Shown here: in pieces, positions 49,101 through 59,362 of the stretch
Position numbering within the stretch: position 1 is the first letter of the stretch
Layout: the number at the start of each line of letters is the position of its first letter
Assembly (NCBI GenBank): GCA_002633025.1
Contig: NMRB01000086.1
Coordinates: 616,061 to 680,060 of the forward strand
Direction of reading: 5' to 3'
Length of the DNA: 64,000 nt
Origin: Notospermus geniculatus
Lineage: Eukaryota; Nemertea; Pilidiophora; Heteronemertea; Lineidae
Notes under the pieces: model-generated
The model's input: the letters and a program-made list of their open reading frames with translations, nothing else
Database searches by the model: none
Told to the model about the DNA's origin: nothing
Translations under genes and position numbers: made by a program

Positions 49101-52100
49101 TTGATGAGTGCATATGATATGACTGCCAAGAAGACCATGACATCGCATACCATATGAGCATCAGTCATAGAAAGCAGAGGACCTCAGGTTTTCTTCTTTG
49201 CACTCATTTGCTGGACTGGCTAAAATATTAACAATCCACCACAAGGGTTTTCGTTGCCGTGCTCCATTTCCAAAGGGAAGCAAGTCATCCCATATTCCCT
49301 AAAAGAGTATTATAACCTGCACCACTCAAAATCAAAGGATAAAACCCAAGCTGCAAAGAATGAAGACTGAAAGCTGTTAGCAAGATTTTTAAATAAGTTA
49401 TACTACACAGGAATGTATGCACTTCAAGAAGCTGATGAACCTGGAGTTGATAAACAGTTCAGAACAACCCAACAAAGGACGATTTTTTTGTGACATACAT
49501 GTATATCGATAAAACTTGCAGGCGCAGATCCAAGGGGGACACCTGGGAGGTCCCAAGACCCCCTCTTGTTCAAGGCTTTTCGCCGCAGTGGCACTTGCAG
49601 TTTGTGTGCCCGCCCCAGTTCTTCAACTGTGGATCTGCCCCTGACTCGTGCCTGTCGTGATTTTCAGAAGCTTTCTATGAGCTGGCTTATAGTGATCCAG
49701 TCTTTCATCCAGCATTTTTCGAAGGATGGGCCAGCCTGTGGCCTCGTTCTTTGTAGGCACAACATAGAAGGTCACTTGGAACACAAGACATTATAGAGTA
49801 GAGCACAAATGTATCAGCCAACCTTGTAAGTATATTAGGTATAACAAAACACATCAAGTGCACAAGTGCCTGAATGAAACATGTCAAGTTATCCATCAAC
49901 TACTCCAACAATTCAAGGCTCAATCATACTCAGCTTCCCTTCAAGTGCATACCTCTTGATAGACTGTCTATTTACACAGTCGCACACACAGTGTAATCTA
50001 CATTCTACTGTTCCAGAAGGTGTACACAGTTTGTCGGGCTCAAAACTGAATGCCAATACTGTATTTGCACCAGGCACCACTTGTTGCAGTGGATGAAACA
50101 CACAGATGGCATTTAAAGTGTGCCTGCATTGGCACGGAGTACGATCAAGGTCATTTCAACCTTCATTGGTTCCAAGTGCCCCGAAATTGAAGGGAATACG
50201 TACCAACCATTTACAACAGCTATCACCAATAACATGGCTTAAATTAGGCACTATTTTGGAAAACGGAGTATAGGCTATCAGTTTTTGAGGAAAGAAAGTG
50301 TGTCATCACAAACTTTTCAACACCTTCTGAAACGTCTTGCAAAGCATTGAAAGGTTTGCAATAGAAAAAGCAGTTATTCACACCAGTGCTGGGCTCAACC
50401 GTTGCTAAGAAAACTACAGTTGCTAAGGCAACTTGTTCCCACGGCAACTACTCTTTCCATGGCGACAATGACTACCTGGAGACAACATGGACACCAGCAG
50501 GTGGAACACCGTAGCGGGCGTTTAAGGTGGATGACTTCTCGGCCGGCATTGTCCATTATCTTCATGTCAAATGGCCGTGATGGGCCGCAGCAATTTCTCG
50601 TGCAGCATTCGGTATCTAGAGGTAAAGTCTACACATTAATGCGTGAACTCAAATTGCATTATTGCAACATTCCGTTAATAAGGATTAACCTGCAAAAGTT
50701 TAGAAAATGTTAGAACAAATGGAATTTCATTAGGTGTTTCATGTCAGTGCCATGATTAAAACTCACCTGCCGCAGGTTGAAGCAGACAAGTATTGGAAAC
50801 AAATTGAAAAGACTTTGAAGAAACAATCTTCAGATGGTTGATAGGAACAACCTTTCTTCAAATACTTCGCAGTCATTACCAGACGATGTGAGAAAAGTTT
50901 GACAGAAGACGTCGTCTGCTGAACTCCGTGGGCAGATGAGAAATCAAAGGCTAACAATACAGCAGATAATGCTTGGAAGCAGAAATGGAAACCATGCTCT
51001 CATACTGGTCCATTCGTCATCTCCTTCTTTTCTTTGTCTGTCCCCACTATTTGCACTGTTTATTGTTTTTCAAGCCGATATAATGTATTTTTATAAGGCT
51101 ACAATAAACATTTTGATTTGATTTGATTTGATCATACTGCTGATTTTTCTGAGTGTTTGACACAAAATTACCACTCAATATCACAAAATAAACCAGAAAA
51201 GACCCATTTTTGTCCATCAACCCTTTCAAAGCTCTGAGTTGCCAAGTACCGGTACATGAAAACTGACCCAAAGGCCATTTGCTCCATGACTAACCCCAGG
51301 AAAGCATCCCGAGGGATATGTTTGTATTGACTTGCAGAGTTAGCCAGATTTGGTTTTATTCCCCAGAGACTATCATCTGCCAGATATAGTGAGAAATCGA
51401 TTCCATCCCAGTTGATAAAACCTAGCGTCCACTAGGGCGCGGACAAGACGCGGAATGCAAATCTAGTGAATCCGCATTCATTCGGCAACCACTCCGCATG
51501 TTCTTGAAGGGTTCCGTTCACTGTCTTTATCATTCCGGAACAGTTCGCGGCATTTCTGCACGTTCGGGAAAGGGTAAAACGACCAATAGGACTTGATGCG
51601 GAAGCAATGCCGAAATGACACATTTGCTTCCCGAACCCTTCCTAATGTTGTCGGCGCTCTAGTGGACGCCACCCATAAGAGACTGAAATATCTCCATGTG
51701 GAACCTGGTCTGAGTGGTCGTAGTGCACTTGGCTGCCCATTTGAAATTGTTCTTCCGTTCACAACTTAAGTTGGGGGCCTGCTTAAGTTTTTAGTGCGAC
51801 ACAGATGAGGCCTACCGGTACTTAAGTCTTAAGTGTGACACATCCTTTGTTGAACACTAAAGATAAGTACATCACACTTTGACATGTTTTATGAATATGG
51901 ACCCTGGACACATTTATTCATAGGTACTCAGCTGGTTACTTGACCATGTCACTCACCTTCTGCAGCGAAATAAACCCTTTGTCCCATCGTATTCTTAATT
52001 TCATATTTGTTGTTGGTTTCGAAGCCGGTGAATGCTGAAATGAGAGAATACATTGGAAAGTTACATAACAAGCCTAATTAGTTCATGTGTTGTGTAAGAG

Positions 52101-55100
52101 TTGACACAGCCGTCATAAAGGTTGAGTAATTGGTTTACAAAAACCTCTTATCTAATTCAAGTTTCAATTTACTCTTATTCAACATTTTTCACAGTATACG
52201 CTACTATAGGTCTGTGCTGTAGCCAGCATGATTAACAATCATGACTGGTGCCTTGTAATTGATCCACCAATCAGAAACAAAACCTGTTTTGATCAGCAAT
52301 GACTCAAAGTGACCCCAAGTTCACACACCTGCATTTGCTGACATCTATTTTTGATGTCATGTCATGAAGATAAAACAGAAGGTGGAACTGTTCATCACTG
52401 CTTGGCAAGTTGGGCAATTCTCCAGTAGAGAATGGATATTACAAAATCAAATTTTTATTTTCATCTTTGATATTACAACTCGTTCAGATCAGCAAAAAAT
52501 CTAGGAGATTCAGGCAGCACTGCTGAAAATTATAATGTGAAGTGTTTTCAGTTATAAGGCAAGATAAATTTATGAAAATTAAAATTCATGTTTTTTGCAC
52601 AGAATGTCCTGACATGACCTTGTTTTGGTACCCTTCTTTAGCCTGTCATAGGTCAGATTACATCCATGAAAACCATGGTGTTTTGGTTGGTTTCACATCT
52701 ACAAGGCCTGATTGAGGAACAATGGACAAATACAACACAATACAGTTGGGATGAATATGACTTCGAAGCCTTCTTTTCGGAAGAAGCTTTTTGTAATTCC
52801 GTTACTGTAATTCCGTTACCACGAACTGTCTTTAGAAATGTTAATTTCTCTCAGAAGCAGAAAGATTTGGGGACGGTTAATATCTGAACTGAGAACTGAC
52901 AACCTAAAGTGTATTATCATACTGTTTTTGTAATCATACGTTCTGCGGGTATTGTGTAGGAATTTTTTAAAAGTTGGTGACTGTTTTTGCACTGCCTCTC
53001 TGATTAATTCCGTTACCGACCAAAGTGGGCAACACTGCTCCTTAAGCTTGAATTGTAGACTGGGTTTGAACCTGTTCAAAATTATTTTGGCCCAATATGC
53101 CCAGGATATGACTGATTTCGTATCCGTCGTATTTGCCAGATAAGGGTGGGAGCAAAAAATATGACTAAATTTTGCTCTGATTTGTAATTCCGTTACCGGA
53201 GAATTGCCCAGTTGGGTTTGGGCCTATATTTTTGTCTGTCCAACTAACACGTGTTGGTTGGTTCCCGATACAGCTGCCAGGGATCCACCCCTGGTGGCGG
53301 CATTAGGAACCAATGCGCGCAATTCAATCTCGATCCAGGAAATTTTTGCCCATACTCCTGGTAATGAGGTTGAAAACGGAAGTGGCCTTTGAAAATTCTA
53401 CTAGGGACACGACTTTCTCATCAATGAACTCCTAGTGCAAGGTCAGGCATGTCAGGGTAGGTTCATTCAACTGCCGGACATTGTCAACACAACCAAATAC
53501 GATGATATTCTGCATTTGGTTTTTAGATGCATTCAATAATTTTGCTCATTCCTGACTTCAAATCCTGTCCGCAGCAGCGTCGAGGTGATAAAAATATTCA
53601 AAGATGTGGCTGATTAATGAGTATCTGCTCATTCTGTGTACATTGACGTACCATGACAGCATGATCAATAACATCAATTGCAGTTCGTGTGGAGACCATG
53701 CAAGCAGTGGATCAAAGCAGCCGGGCACTCCAACTAGCAATTCAATTTCATATTAACCATCAATCTTGTATCACCAAATGAGCCAAAAAAAACCTGTTCT
53801 TTCATGGCTTATCAGAATGTCCAGAGCGCAGTGGTATGTGTTAGTTCTGTCATACTCTGTGGAGGCACTTCTGGGGATGCCCCTTGTCATTTGGAGAAGA
53901 GCTCACTTTATACTGGTCACAGCTTCAGAGAAGGGCAGATCACATGACATATTTTATGGACCACCTTGCCTGAACAGAGGGAGTAGTGCCCTAATCGATC
54001 CAGACACAATCTGCAGAGACACGGAGGTGGCACCTGATAAGCTGGCCAGAACGATGGCAGACAAGACCAGGTGGCAGGATGCTGTGGCATTGATCTCGAT
54101 ATCACTATCTGTCACAGGCCAACGCATAATGCAGTTCATGGACTTGGTTGGTACTGGTATCAGGGTTTCTGCCAGAAATTGAAAGAAGGGGGTACAATAG
54201 CTTGTGGGCCGTCACAAGCACCCTCAGGCGGGGCTCCAGGGACCTCTCTCAGAAAAATTTGCTTTTTTAAGCCCTGAAAATGCATTTTCCTGACATTTGG
54301 AAGAAGAAATCTGCATTGCTCAGCAGATAGAAGTACTTCAAGCCATGGGGGAGATTTGTACCCCACGTACCCCCCGCTGGCAGAAACCCTGGGTATGTGC
54401 ATTGAATTTCATCATGCATTGCTTTACAAGCTAGTTAATATGGCGGACCCAATCAGCCAATCTCTAAGGACGGATAAACACTAACAGGCAGTATTGATGA
54501 CAAACATAGTCGCTATGATACACAGCATTATACTGTGTTATAACTACAATAATACTGCGTTTTAATTGTATCACATTCATTTTACAGAAATGGTACTTCA
54601 TCATGCGTAATGAAAATATGAGTACAGGGGAGCAACCATCAGCAGAAACATATGGCTGCCAGGGGGACACCTCTCTAATAAGGAAACCAAGTCTAGAGGT
54701 CCTCCTTAATATCAGAGTTGTCTCACACGAGTAGGCTATCAATGGGTGATTCGCTATCAATGGGTGATTCACCATTGATGATTTCTGTAAGACTTGTGCC
54801 GAGACTGGTCACACAAACGACTGCCAAGACTCGCACATGGAGCGGCGCCTTCAAAGAGAATGGCAGACAACTCAACATAATCTACGACAACATTTCTTCC
54901 GCCATTTCAAGTGTCAAGGATACCTTCCATCAGTCACATGACAGCCACTTTCAGTCTCTGGAGGCAGGAAACCTCTCAATTAACACTTAATCCCAATTAC
55001 ATGTATATGTCTCCAACAAAGATGTTGAGACATGTTGGAATCTGTGTGGTTTGTATTAAACCACAGGACTATTCATCATGCCAATGGGATGGACACACCC

Positions 55101-56979
55101 AGAATGTGACACACCCAGACCGAGACACAGAGCTTGTATTTTATGAACTGATCAAAGCGTTAATCAACATTACAACGGATATAAAACATGCAACTTGTCA
55201 CATAAAATATGACACAAAGTGCAGGAAGTATGGTGGTGGTAACTGCCATCCTTGACGCAATGTTTCATAAATGACATATCTTTACATTTTGCTGTGCCGT
55301 CATGACAAGGGCAAGGCCAAGCACAAACCTCAGGTATGCTGAATATTCTGTTGTTAATGTTAAACTTTTTAAAGGAAGAGGGTACAGCAACCTTTAAGAA
55401 GGGGGGGGGGGCAACACCTACACTAGATCACTCCATATCATATCAGACGATTGGAAGATCCAGTCCACATCCAAATTATGCCATTTCTTTACTGATATAT
55501 TTTTAATTCAACTTCATAACAGCTTGCCCACTTCATTGTGAATATCAAACAAAGAAGACCATTAGAAAAATGTCCATTTTAGATAAACCTGCTAAGACCA
55601 TTGAATTTTGGGCATTATGATCGATACGATAATGGCAAGCGAAATTTCATTCTCCAACCAAGGCCCGTCCCACAAGAAGAACATAAACAGCCACAATAGG
55701 CCTTACCATGGATCATGGATAGGTCGTTCAGAAAAGTGTCCGTACGGACGTGGCAGAAGACTGGCACATGCACCTGCAATGTCTCTGTACAGACAAGACA
55801 AAGATGGCACATGCATGTTGGGACGATCCCATTTACAATATGCCAAAGAAAGGGATATTATTTGAATGAAATAGACTATGACAGCTGAGTGTCCATCAGG
55901 ACTAAAAATAGGGCCAAATTCTAGACGTAAGCCATGTAGGGCTATTGACTTGAGACTGAGAGACACATCACGGCAAGTGTATTTTAGCAATCTATGCATG
56001 TTGTCAATTGACTTAAAAAGAACACTTGACCTAGTCCATGAGATGAAAACTTTGGACTTGTGGATACATATCTTCTTAAATGTGAGAAAGGAATGAGAAG
56101 TCAGGATGTTAGATTTTGACTCTTCGCAATGCCAGATAGTCAGAAATGGCAATGGAAAGGTCTTATGATCAGTGGGAAGCCAGCGATCTGAAGTAACAGC
56201 ATTATGTGTACTGCAAGATACGATGTAGTGTACAGAACAGCTATTCCTTCAATCAAACATGCTCACGCTGGTTTGTAAGTATAGATACTGCCTTTGAGGG
56301 CAAATTTCCCCTTTTAAAATGTAATTGTATTGCCCATTCTATGAACTATTAACAAGAACATCCAGACCACAGCAGGCACCTACACTGTAGTCATGCCAGC
56401 CAGTATTACCAAGTCCAACAACCATCAATCTTGTCAGTATAGCCAAAAACCCAGGATGAATTAACCGTGAAAACCAACATGATATGTTATTAATTGTCAT
56501 GGTTGTACTATGTCCATAGGCAGTCCGTGATGTTGAATGCATGACAGATGTTCGTGACAGAAATGCAAATAATGAACATCAGTCAAGACATCCATTCAGT
56601 CTCGCTCCTCTACACGATTGTAGGGACCTACATGTACATTTATACTACGTGATGTACTACTGTAGAGGAATGGAACCTCACTTGGCGACACCTCATCCTC
56701 CCATCGCAGGGCTTTGGTCTCGCTCCTTTTCATACACTCGCACATATAAAGAGCGTATGAAGAGGAGCGAGACCAAAGCCCTGCAATGGGAGAATGGTGA
56801 CAACTCTGCCGTGTCTGCCAGGAGGACACCTCCATTATACGTGTAGCATGTTTAGTAGTACATCAAAGTTCAGTCCAAAACGGGTTCACTACTCTTCACC
56901 AACTGCTTCATCTTTACAATACCAACCTTCCAACAGCTCCACCTGTTGGTGAACAAGAAGTTGATCGATCTGTGCGAGG
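40091..56979 (-). CDS. Phospholipid scramblase gene with duplicated alternative exons (5' end and one exon missing)
   Basis: Calcium-responsive scramblase-family membrane protein (PLSCR1-4 type). Read on the minus strand: E1 56927-56979 (cut by an N gap), E2 51957-52034, E3a 50476-50615, E3b 48106-48245, E5a 46494-46655, E5b 45873-46034 and four terminal exons ending at 44376, 43282, 42041 and 40091. Family motifs seen: [63 protein letters not shown] and DFMFFE. Each copy has AG and GT at its borders and the correct phase. The barrel exon that normally follows CCLQ (QAPPG...CGDV type) was not found; the 17-N gap at 46823 lies in the right interval. The N-terminal proline-rich part should lie in or beyond the gap at 56980-57259. 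The repeated exons suggest mutually exclusive splicing; tandem partial gene copies are the alternative. Confidence 0.9.
41079..41246. mobile_element. MITE, copy 2 of the AATAGGAGC family (left end eroded)
   Basis: Same interior as the copy at 13186-13359 (GGCCCAATTCAATGCAT and following), ending GGCTGACTGCTCCTATT. The first bases of the left terminal repeat are lost. It lies between scramblase terminal exons 3 and 4. Confidence 0.8.
41819..41824 (-). terminator. Candidate poly(A) signal for scramblase terminal exon 3
   Basis: AATAAA on the minus strand, about 220 bases downstream of the stop at 42041. It suggests this terminal exon has its own 3' end. Confidence 0.35.
42041..42097 (-). CDS. 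Scramblase terminal exon copy 3
   Basis: Acceptor CTCACATCCAG, then [18 protein letters not shown] and stop TAG. Phase 0 entry. It shares the FFEKK core with copy 2. Confidence 0.83.
   Translation of the reverse strand, partial: DFMFFEKKDEKQGGNNHH
42329..42689. repeat. 361-bp inverted repeat in a scramblase intron
   Basis: GTATATAGGCTCTGAAGGGG at 42329 pairs with CCCCTTCAGAGCCTATATAC at 42670-42689. The pairing continues through GGAAGACTAGAAAATCGCTA. A second forward copy of the end lies near 42479. It lies between terminal exons 2 and 3. Confidence 0.85.
43282..43341 (-). CDS. Scramblase terminal exon copy 2
   Basis: Acceptor CCCTCCGTCTAG, then [19 protein letters not shown] and stop TAG. 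Phase 0 entry. Unusual in ending with four histidines. Confidence 0.83.
   Translation of the reverse strand, partial: DFMFFEKKEDDEKKDHHHH
43477..43649. repeat. 173-bp foldback in a scramblase intron
   Basis: GACATCCTGCGAAGATCAGC pairs with GCCGACTTTTGCAGGATGTC. Inside, CAGAAGGGGTAAA pairs with TTTACCCCTTCTG and GCCTAGTGCATTGTAC with GTACAAATGCACTAGGC. Confidence 0.85.
44324..44329 (-). terminator. Candidate poly(A) signal (ATTAAA) for scramblase terminal exon 1
   Basis: ATTAAA on the minus strand about 50 bases beyond the stop at 44376. Weak evidence alone. Confidence 0.25.
44376..44420 (-). CDS. Scramblase terminal exon copy 1
   Basis: Acceptor GTTTTCATCCAG, then [14 protein letters not shown] and stop TAA. 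Phase 0 entry. The tail is acidic, unlike the lysine-rich tails of the other copies. Confidence 0.83.
   Translation of the reverse strand, partial: DFMYFEEGDGDDDV
45013..45186. mobile_element. MITE, copy 3 of the AATAGGAGC family
   Basis: Ends AATAGGAGCTGTCAGC and GGCTGACTGCTCCTATT. Nearly identical to 13186-13359, implying recent movement. It lies in the intron between E5b and terminal exon 1. Confidence 0.87.
45626..45747. mobile_element. MITE hairpin, copy 2 of the CACAGAAAG family
   Basis: GGGCCAACCACACAGAAAGT pairs with ACTTTCTGTGCGGTCGGCCC. The interior TGCCTATCGTCAGT pairs with the right arm at CCGATAGGCACC. Related to 6567-6694. Confidence 0.85.
45873..46034 (-). CDS. Scramblase calcium-loop/TM exon, copy b
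   Basis: Acceptor TTGTTGTGAATGTAG, donor ATC|GTGAGT, 162 nt, phase 0 to 0. It encodes [17 protein letters not shown], then the calcium loop [16 protein letters not shown], then [10 protein letters not shown], the start of the membrane helix. Closer to the usual family loop than copy a. Confidence 0.93.
46494..46655 (-). CDS. Scramblase calcium-loop/TM exon, copy a
   Basis: Acceptor GGCTGTCTCACAG, donor ATT|GTAAGT, 162 nt, phase 0 to 0. It encodes [33 protein letters not shown] and [10 protein letters not shown]. It differs from copy b inside the calcium loop (MTFPI against IQFPA). Confidence 0.93.
46823..46839. other. Assembly gap of 17 N in the scramblase locus
   Basis: It lies between E3b and E5a, exactly where the missing barrel exon is expected. 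The true missing length is unknown. Confidence 0.95.
47007..47187. mobile_element. 181-bp MITE (AAAGTGGAACC ends)
   Basis: ATAAAGTGGAACCCCTCTC pairs with GAGAGGTTCCACTTTAT. Inner fragments of the CACCTCTCTTAGGAAGG type recur near 54670 and 56820. Confidence 0.8.
48106..48245 (-). CDS. Scramblase cysteine-rich exon, copy b
   Basis: Acceptor TTCTCTGTCCAG, donor CAG|GTAGTC, 140 nt, entry phase 1, exit phase 0. It encodes [20 protein letters not shown] and later [12 protein letters not shown]. The cysteine cluster is the palmitoylated region in known scramblases. Confidence 0.93.
50476..50615 (-). CDS. Scramblase cysteine-rich exon, copy a
   Basis: Acceptor TTTACCTCTAG, donor CAG|GTAGTC, 140 nt, entry phase 1, exit phase 0. 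It encodes [20 protein letters not shown] and [12 protein letters not shown]. Same length and phases as copy b. Confidence 0.93.
51425..51669. mobile_element. 245-bp element with GCGTCCACTAGGGCGC ends
   Basis: GCGTCCACTAGGGCGC at the left and GCGCTCTAGTGGACGC at the right are inverted repeats. It lies in the intron between E2 and E3a. Confidence 0.8.
51957..52034 (-). CDS. Scramblase exon 2 (FETNN exon)
   Basis: Acceptor TTCTCTCATTTCAG, donor GAAG|GTGAGT, 78 nt, phase 1 to 1. It encodes [20 protein letters not shown] and VYFAAE. Single copy; it can join either version of the cysteine-rich exon. Confidence 0.93.
54161..54391. mobile_element. 231-bp element with CAGGGTTTCTGCC ends
   Basis: CAGGGTTTCTGCC at 54161-54173 and GGCAGAAACCCTG at 54379-54391 are perfect inverted ends. 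The subterminal GGGGGTAC/GTACCCCCC also pairs. Confidence 0.75.
56698..56792. mobile_element. MITE hairpin, copy 2 of the CAGGGCTTTGG family
   Basis: CTCCCATCGCAGGGCTTTGG pairs with CCAAAGCCCTGCAATGGGAG. The inner arm GTCTCGCTCCTTTTCATAC pairs with GTATGAAGAGGAGCGAGAC. Confidence 0.88.
56927..56979 (-). CDS. Scramblase exon 1 fragment (QIDQ exon), cut by an assembly gap
   Basis: The visible part encodes [17 protein letters not shown] and ends GAAG|GTTGGT, exit phase 1. The 5' portion, expected to hold the PPGLEYL-like segment, is lost in the 280-N gap. Confidence 0.9.
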
Positions 56980-57259
56980 NNNNNNNNNNNNNNNNNNNNN
57001 NNNNNNNNNNNNNNNNNNNNNNNNNNNNNNNNNNNNNNNNNNNNNNNNNNNNNNNNNNNNNNNNNNNNNNNNNNNNNNNNNNNNNNNNNNNNNNNNNNNN
57101 NNNNNNNNNNNNNNNNNNNNNNNNNNNNNNNNNNNNNNNNNNNNNNNNNNNNNNNNNNNNNNNNNNNNNNNNNNNNNNNNNNNNNNNNNNNNNNNNNNNN
57201 NNNNNNNNNNNNNNNNNNNNNNNNNNNNNNNNNNNNNNNNNNNNNNNNNNNNNNNNNNN
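56980..57259. other. Assembly gap of 280 N
   Basis: It interrupts the first recognised scramblase exon. Frames read through it are artefacts. Confidence 0.98.
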
Positions 57260-57710
57260 TGGCCGATTTGGTCGAAAAACGTATCAAATCGGCTTGAAAT
57301 AGAGATGTTACTGTTCCTGCACACGAAAAAATGAAAATCGGATGACATACCGGCTCGGATGATGATAAACAAATTAGGTATCCAAGCGTAAAATCTCCAA
57401 ATGAAGATCGACAAGCCCGCAAAATGACAACGCTGTTCCGCGTAGCACGCTCCCTCCCTCCGATGTTATATCGAGAAATGTGTGCTCGCGAGATTGGGGC
57501 ATTTAGCGCTGATTAAAGTAACGCTATGTATGAATTAGCATAAAAGTTGGTCATAAAATCATGTAAACTATCGTATTTATCGGGTCTTATTTGTTTTGCA
57601 ATGTTGAACCTGCGGCCGAGGGAGAGAACTTTTACACTGAAGAGCCATCATTAGTTTTCATATTCGATGCTGGGTGGCGCTGCTGAATACTACAGGACGT
57701 TTCAGAAAAA

Positions 57711-57977
57711 TTGCCATGCAGAAACCATCATTTTCTCCATAAATGTGTTTTGAACATATCTGGGAAGATAGCAAGTGACCGAGCCCTGAACTATACACTA
57801 GGCCTGCTACACATCCTCAGTTCATGCATTCACTTCCCGCGTTTTTTGCGTTACTCGCACTGGGCGTCAACAGAATGAAGCCCGCAGGGTGTGGTTCAAA
57901 TTTCACGCATAAAAATCAGAGTATCAATTGACCCGACTTGCAAAAACGTATCAAATTTGTAGCAACGAGATTATTTT
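57711..57977 (+). repeat. 5' flank of the GPCR duplication unit, copy 1
   Basis: TGTTTTGAACATATCTGGGA, CTATACACTAGGCCTGCT and AATTGACCCGACTTGCAAAA are repeated almost exactly at 63790-64000. A more diverged relative with CTTCCCGCGTTT and GTGGTTCAAATTTC lies at 61419-61560. This marks the units of a tandem duplication. Confidence 0.85.
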
Positions 57978-58747
57978 GTGAGTGTTTTTTCTCGGCAGGT
58001 CTCGAGTTAGGCTCATTTTGCACAATGAATCATATATCAACGCCGAGTTGTTACAATGGCAAGGGGCAGTAAAAAATGGCCACCGCTTCTCAAGTGGATC
58101 CTAAAAAGCGTTCGAAACGATCCTGCCAGAAGTGTCAAGGTGCGAGCTGATGGGTAGGCATGCTGCTTATCTGTGGAAGTGTCACATATTCTGTGCCCTG
58201 TTCACTCGATAAACACAGTAACTGACTCGGAATCCGCGTATGGGCGCACGGCGTTTGTTCGAGGCAAGGGAGTTTGGAAGACGTCAACTTACTCGTCGCC
58301 CCAATGGTTCTCATTCTGGCTTACCATCAGTGCTGCCATCTACATTAGGCTCCGACGGTAAGACTTGCCTCTGACGCGGGACCCCAGACCATTTTGGATG
58401 GTTCTTGGCTGGTATACGGCGAGAATAGAAAGCGCCTAGGACTGACCCTGGGTCCATGCAATGTTTCATGTTGACCAGGCTTCAACATGCTATTCGCGAT
58501 AAAGAATGCGAGGAAAGCAGTATTAATGCGACGTAGGTCCTGGCCTTGCAGCTTTTCTGCGTTCAAGCTCGTCTGCTGTGCCCTTTGAGCCGAAAAAAAT
58601 ACGAACCTTACTTCAGCTTTTTGGACGCAATGGGCGGAGCCCTTACTGCTACGACGACGCCGGTGTGAAAAACCGATTGCCGGTAGAATGGAAGCTGTAA
58701 TTTTGAAGTCATATGCCAAGACAGTCGCGCTGATTGTCAATCGACTA

Positions 58748-58871
58748 AGGACCGTATGCACGGGTCGGACTTCAGCCACACTTTCATTAAAGTCTGACTT
58801 TTCTTAATGCTTCAAGCAAAGAGAACTTACGCTATACTTTAGGCTGAAGTCCGACCCAAGCGTACGGTCCT
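58748..58871. mobile_element. 124-bp hairpin element
   Basis: AGGACCGTATGCACGGGTCG pairs with GACCCAAGCGTACGGTCCT, and GGACTTCAGCC pairs with GGCTGAAGTCC. Confidence 0.85.
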
Positions 58872-59176
58872 AAAACTATTCGTCTGCCCGCCGTCTCGGC
58901 CGCAAAACCTGCATACGGTGACAATAAATGACGAATGTCAAACAGGTTTGACTTCAGGAACAGACTCCGACGAAGGTAACCAGTTGTCACCGTACCTCTA
59001 CACAGGTCGTAGAGATATCTGTCTCTAGCCTCTATCACACGCTGGGATAAGTCGTGATTTCTGCGTCCGGCGACAAAAATCTCCACTTGTCGCAGTGTGT
59101 GCAGAAGGCAGGTCGTCCGAGTGCACCACACGATTCTCCGTTTGCTTGGTGTCTCGTAGCTATCTCTGTACTCCTT

Positions 59177-59304
59177 GGGTAGCGAGCATAAAGGGGTCGT
59201 AACCCTACGTCTGGCCTAAGCCAGGCGTAGTGCTCGTTGTGGCCCTTGTACTACGCCTGGTTTAGGCCTGACGTAGGGTTACGACCTCTTTATGCTCGCT
59301 ACCC
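59177..59304. mobile_element. 128-bp hairpin just upstream of GPCR 1
   Basis: GGGTAGCGAGCATAAAGGGG pairs with CTCTTTATGCTCGCTACCC. GTAACCCTACGTCTGGCCTA pairs with TTTAGGCCTGACGTAGGGTTAC. It contains the most upstream in-frame ATG (59237) of GPCR 1, which argues against that start. Confidence 0.88.
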
Positions 59305-59362
59305 CTTGTATCTGGGTGAAGATAAATTCTTCAGTGTCAACACAGGTTTAAAACCGTCGAAA

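Larger units (their letters stand above)
52035..56926 (-). other. Large scramblase intron (4.9 kb)
   Basis: No further scramblase exon was found here. It contains four TAATTCCGTTAC motifs (52795-53200), the element at 54161-54391, a poly-G run near 55400 and the hairpin at 56698-56792. Frames of up to 149 codons occur on both strands without recognisable domains. Confidence 0.5.

Noticed and set aside
53766-54182. 138-codon plus-strand frame in the scramblase intron
   Set aside because: No known domain, overlapping frames on the other strand, and it runs into the element starting at 54161.
56889-57422. Frames of up to 177 codons across the N gap
   Set aside because: Most of their length is undetermined bases. 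Only the last 53 visible bases of the minus-strand frame are a true scramblase exon.
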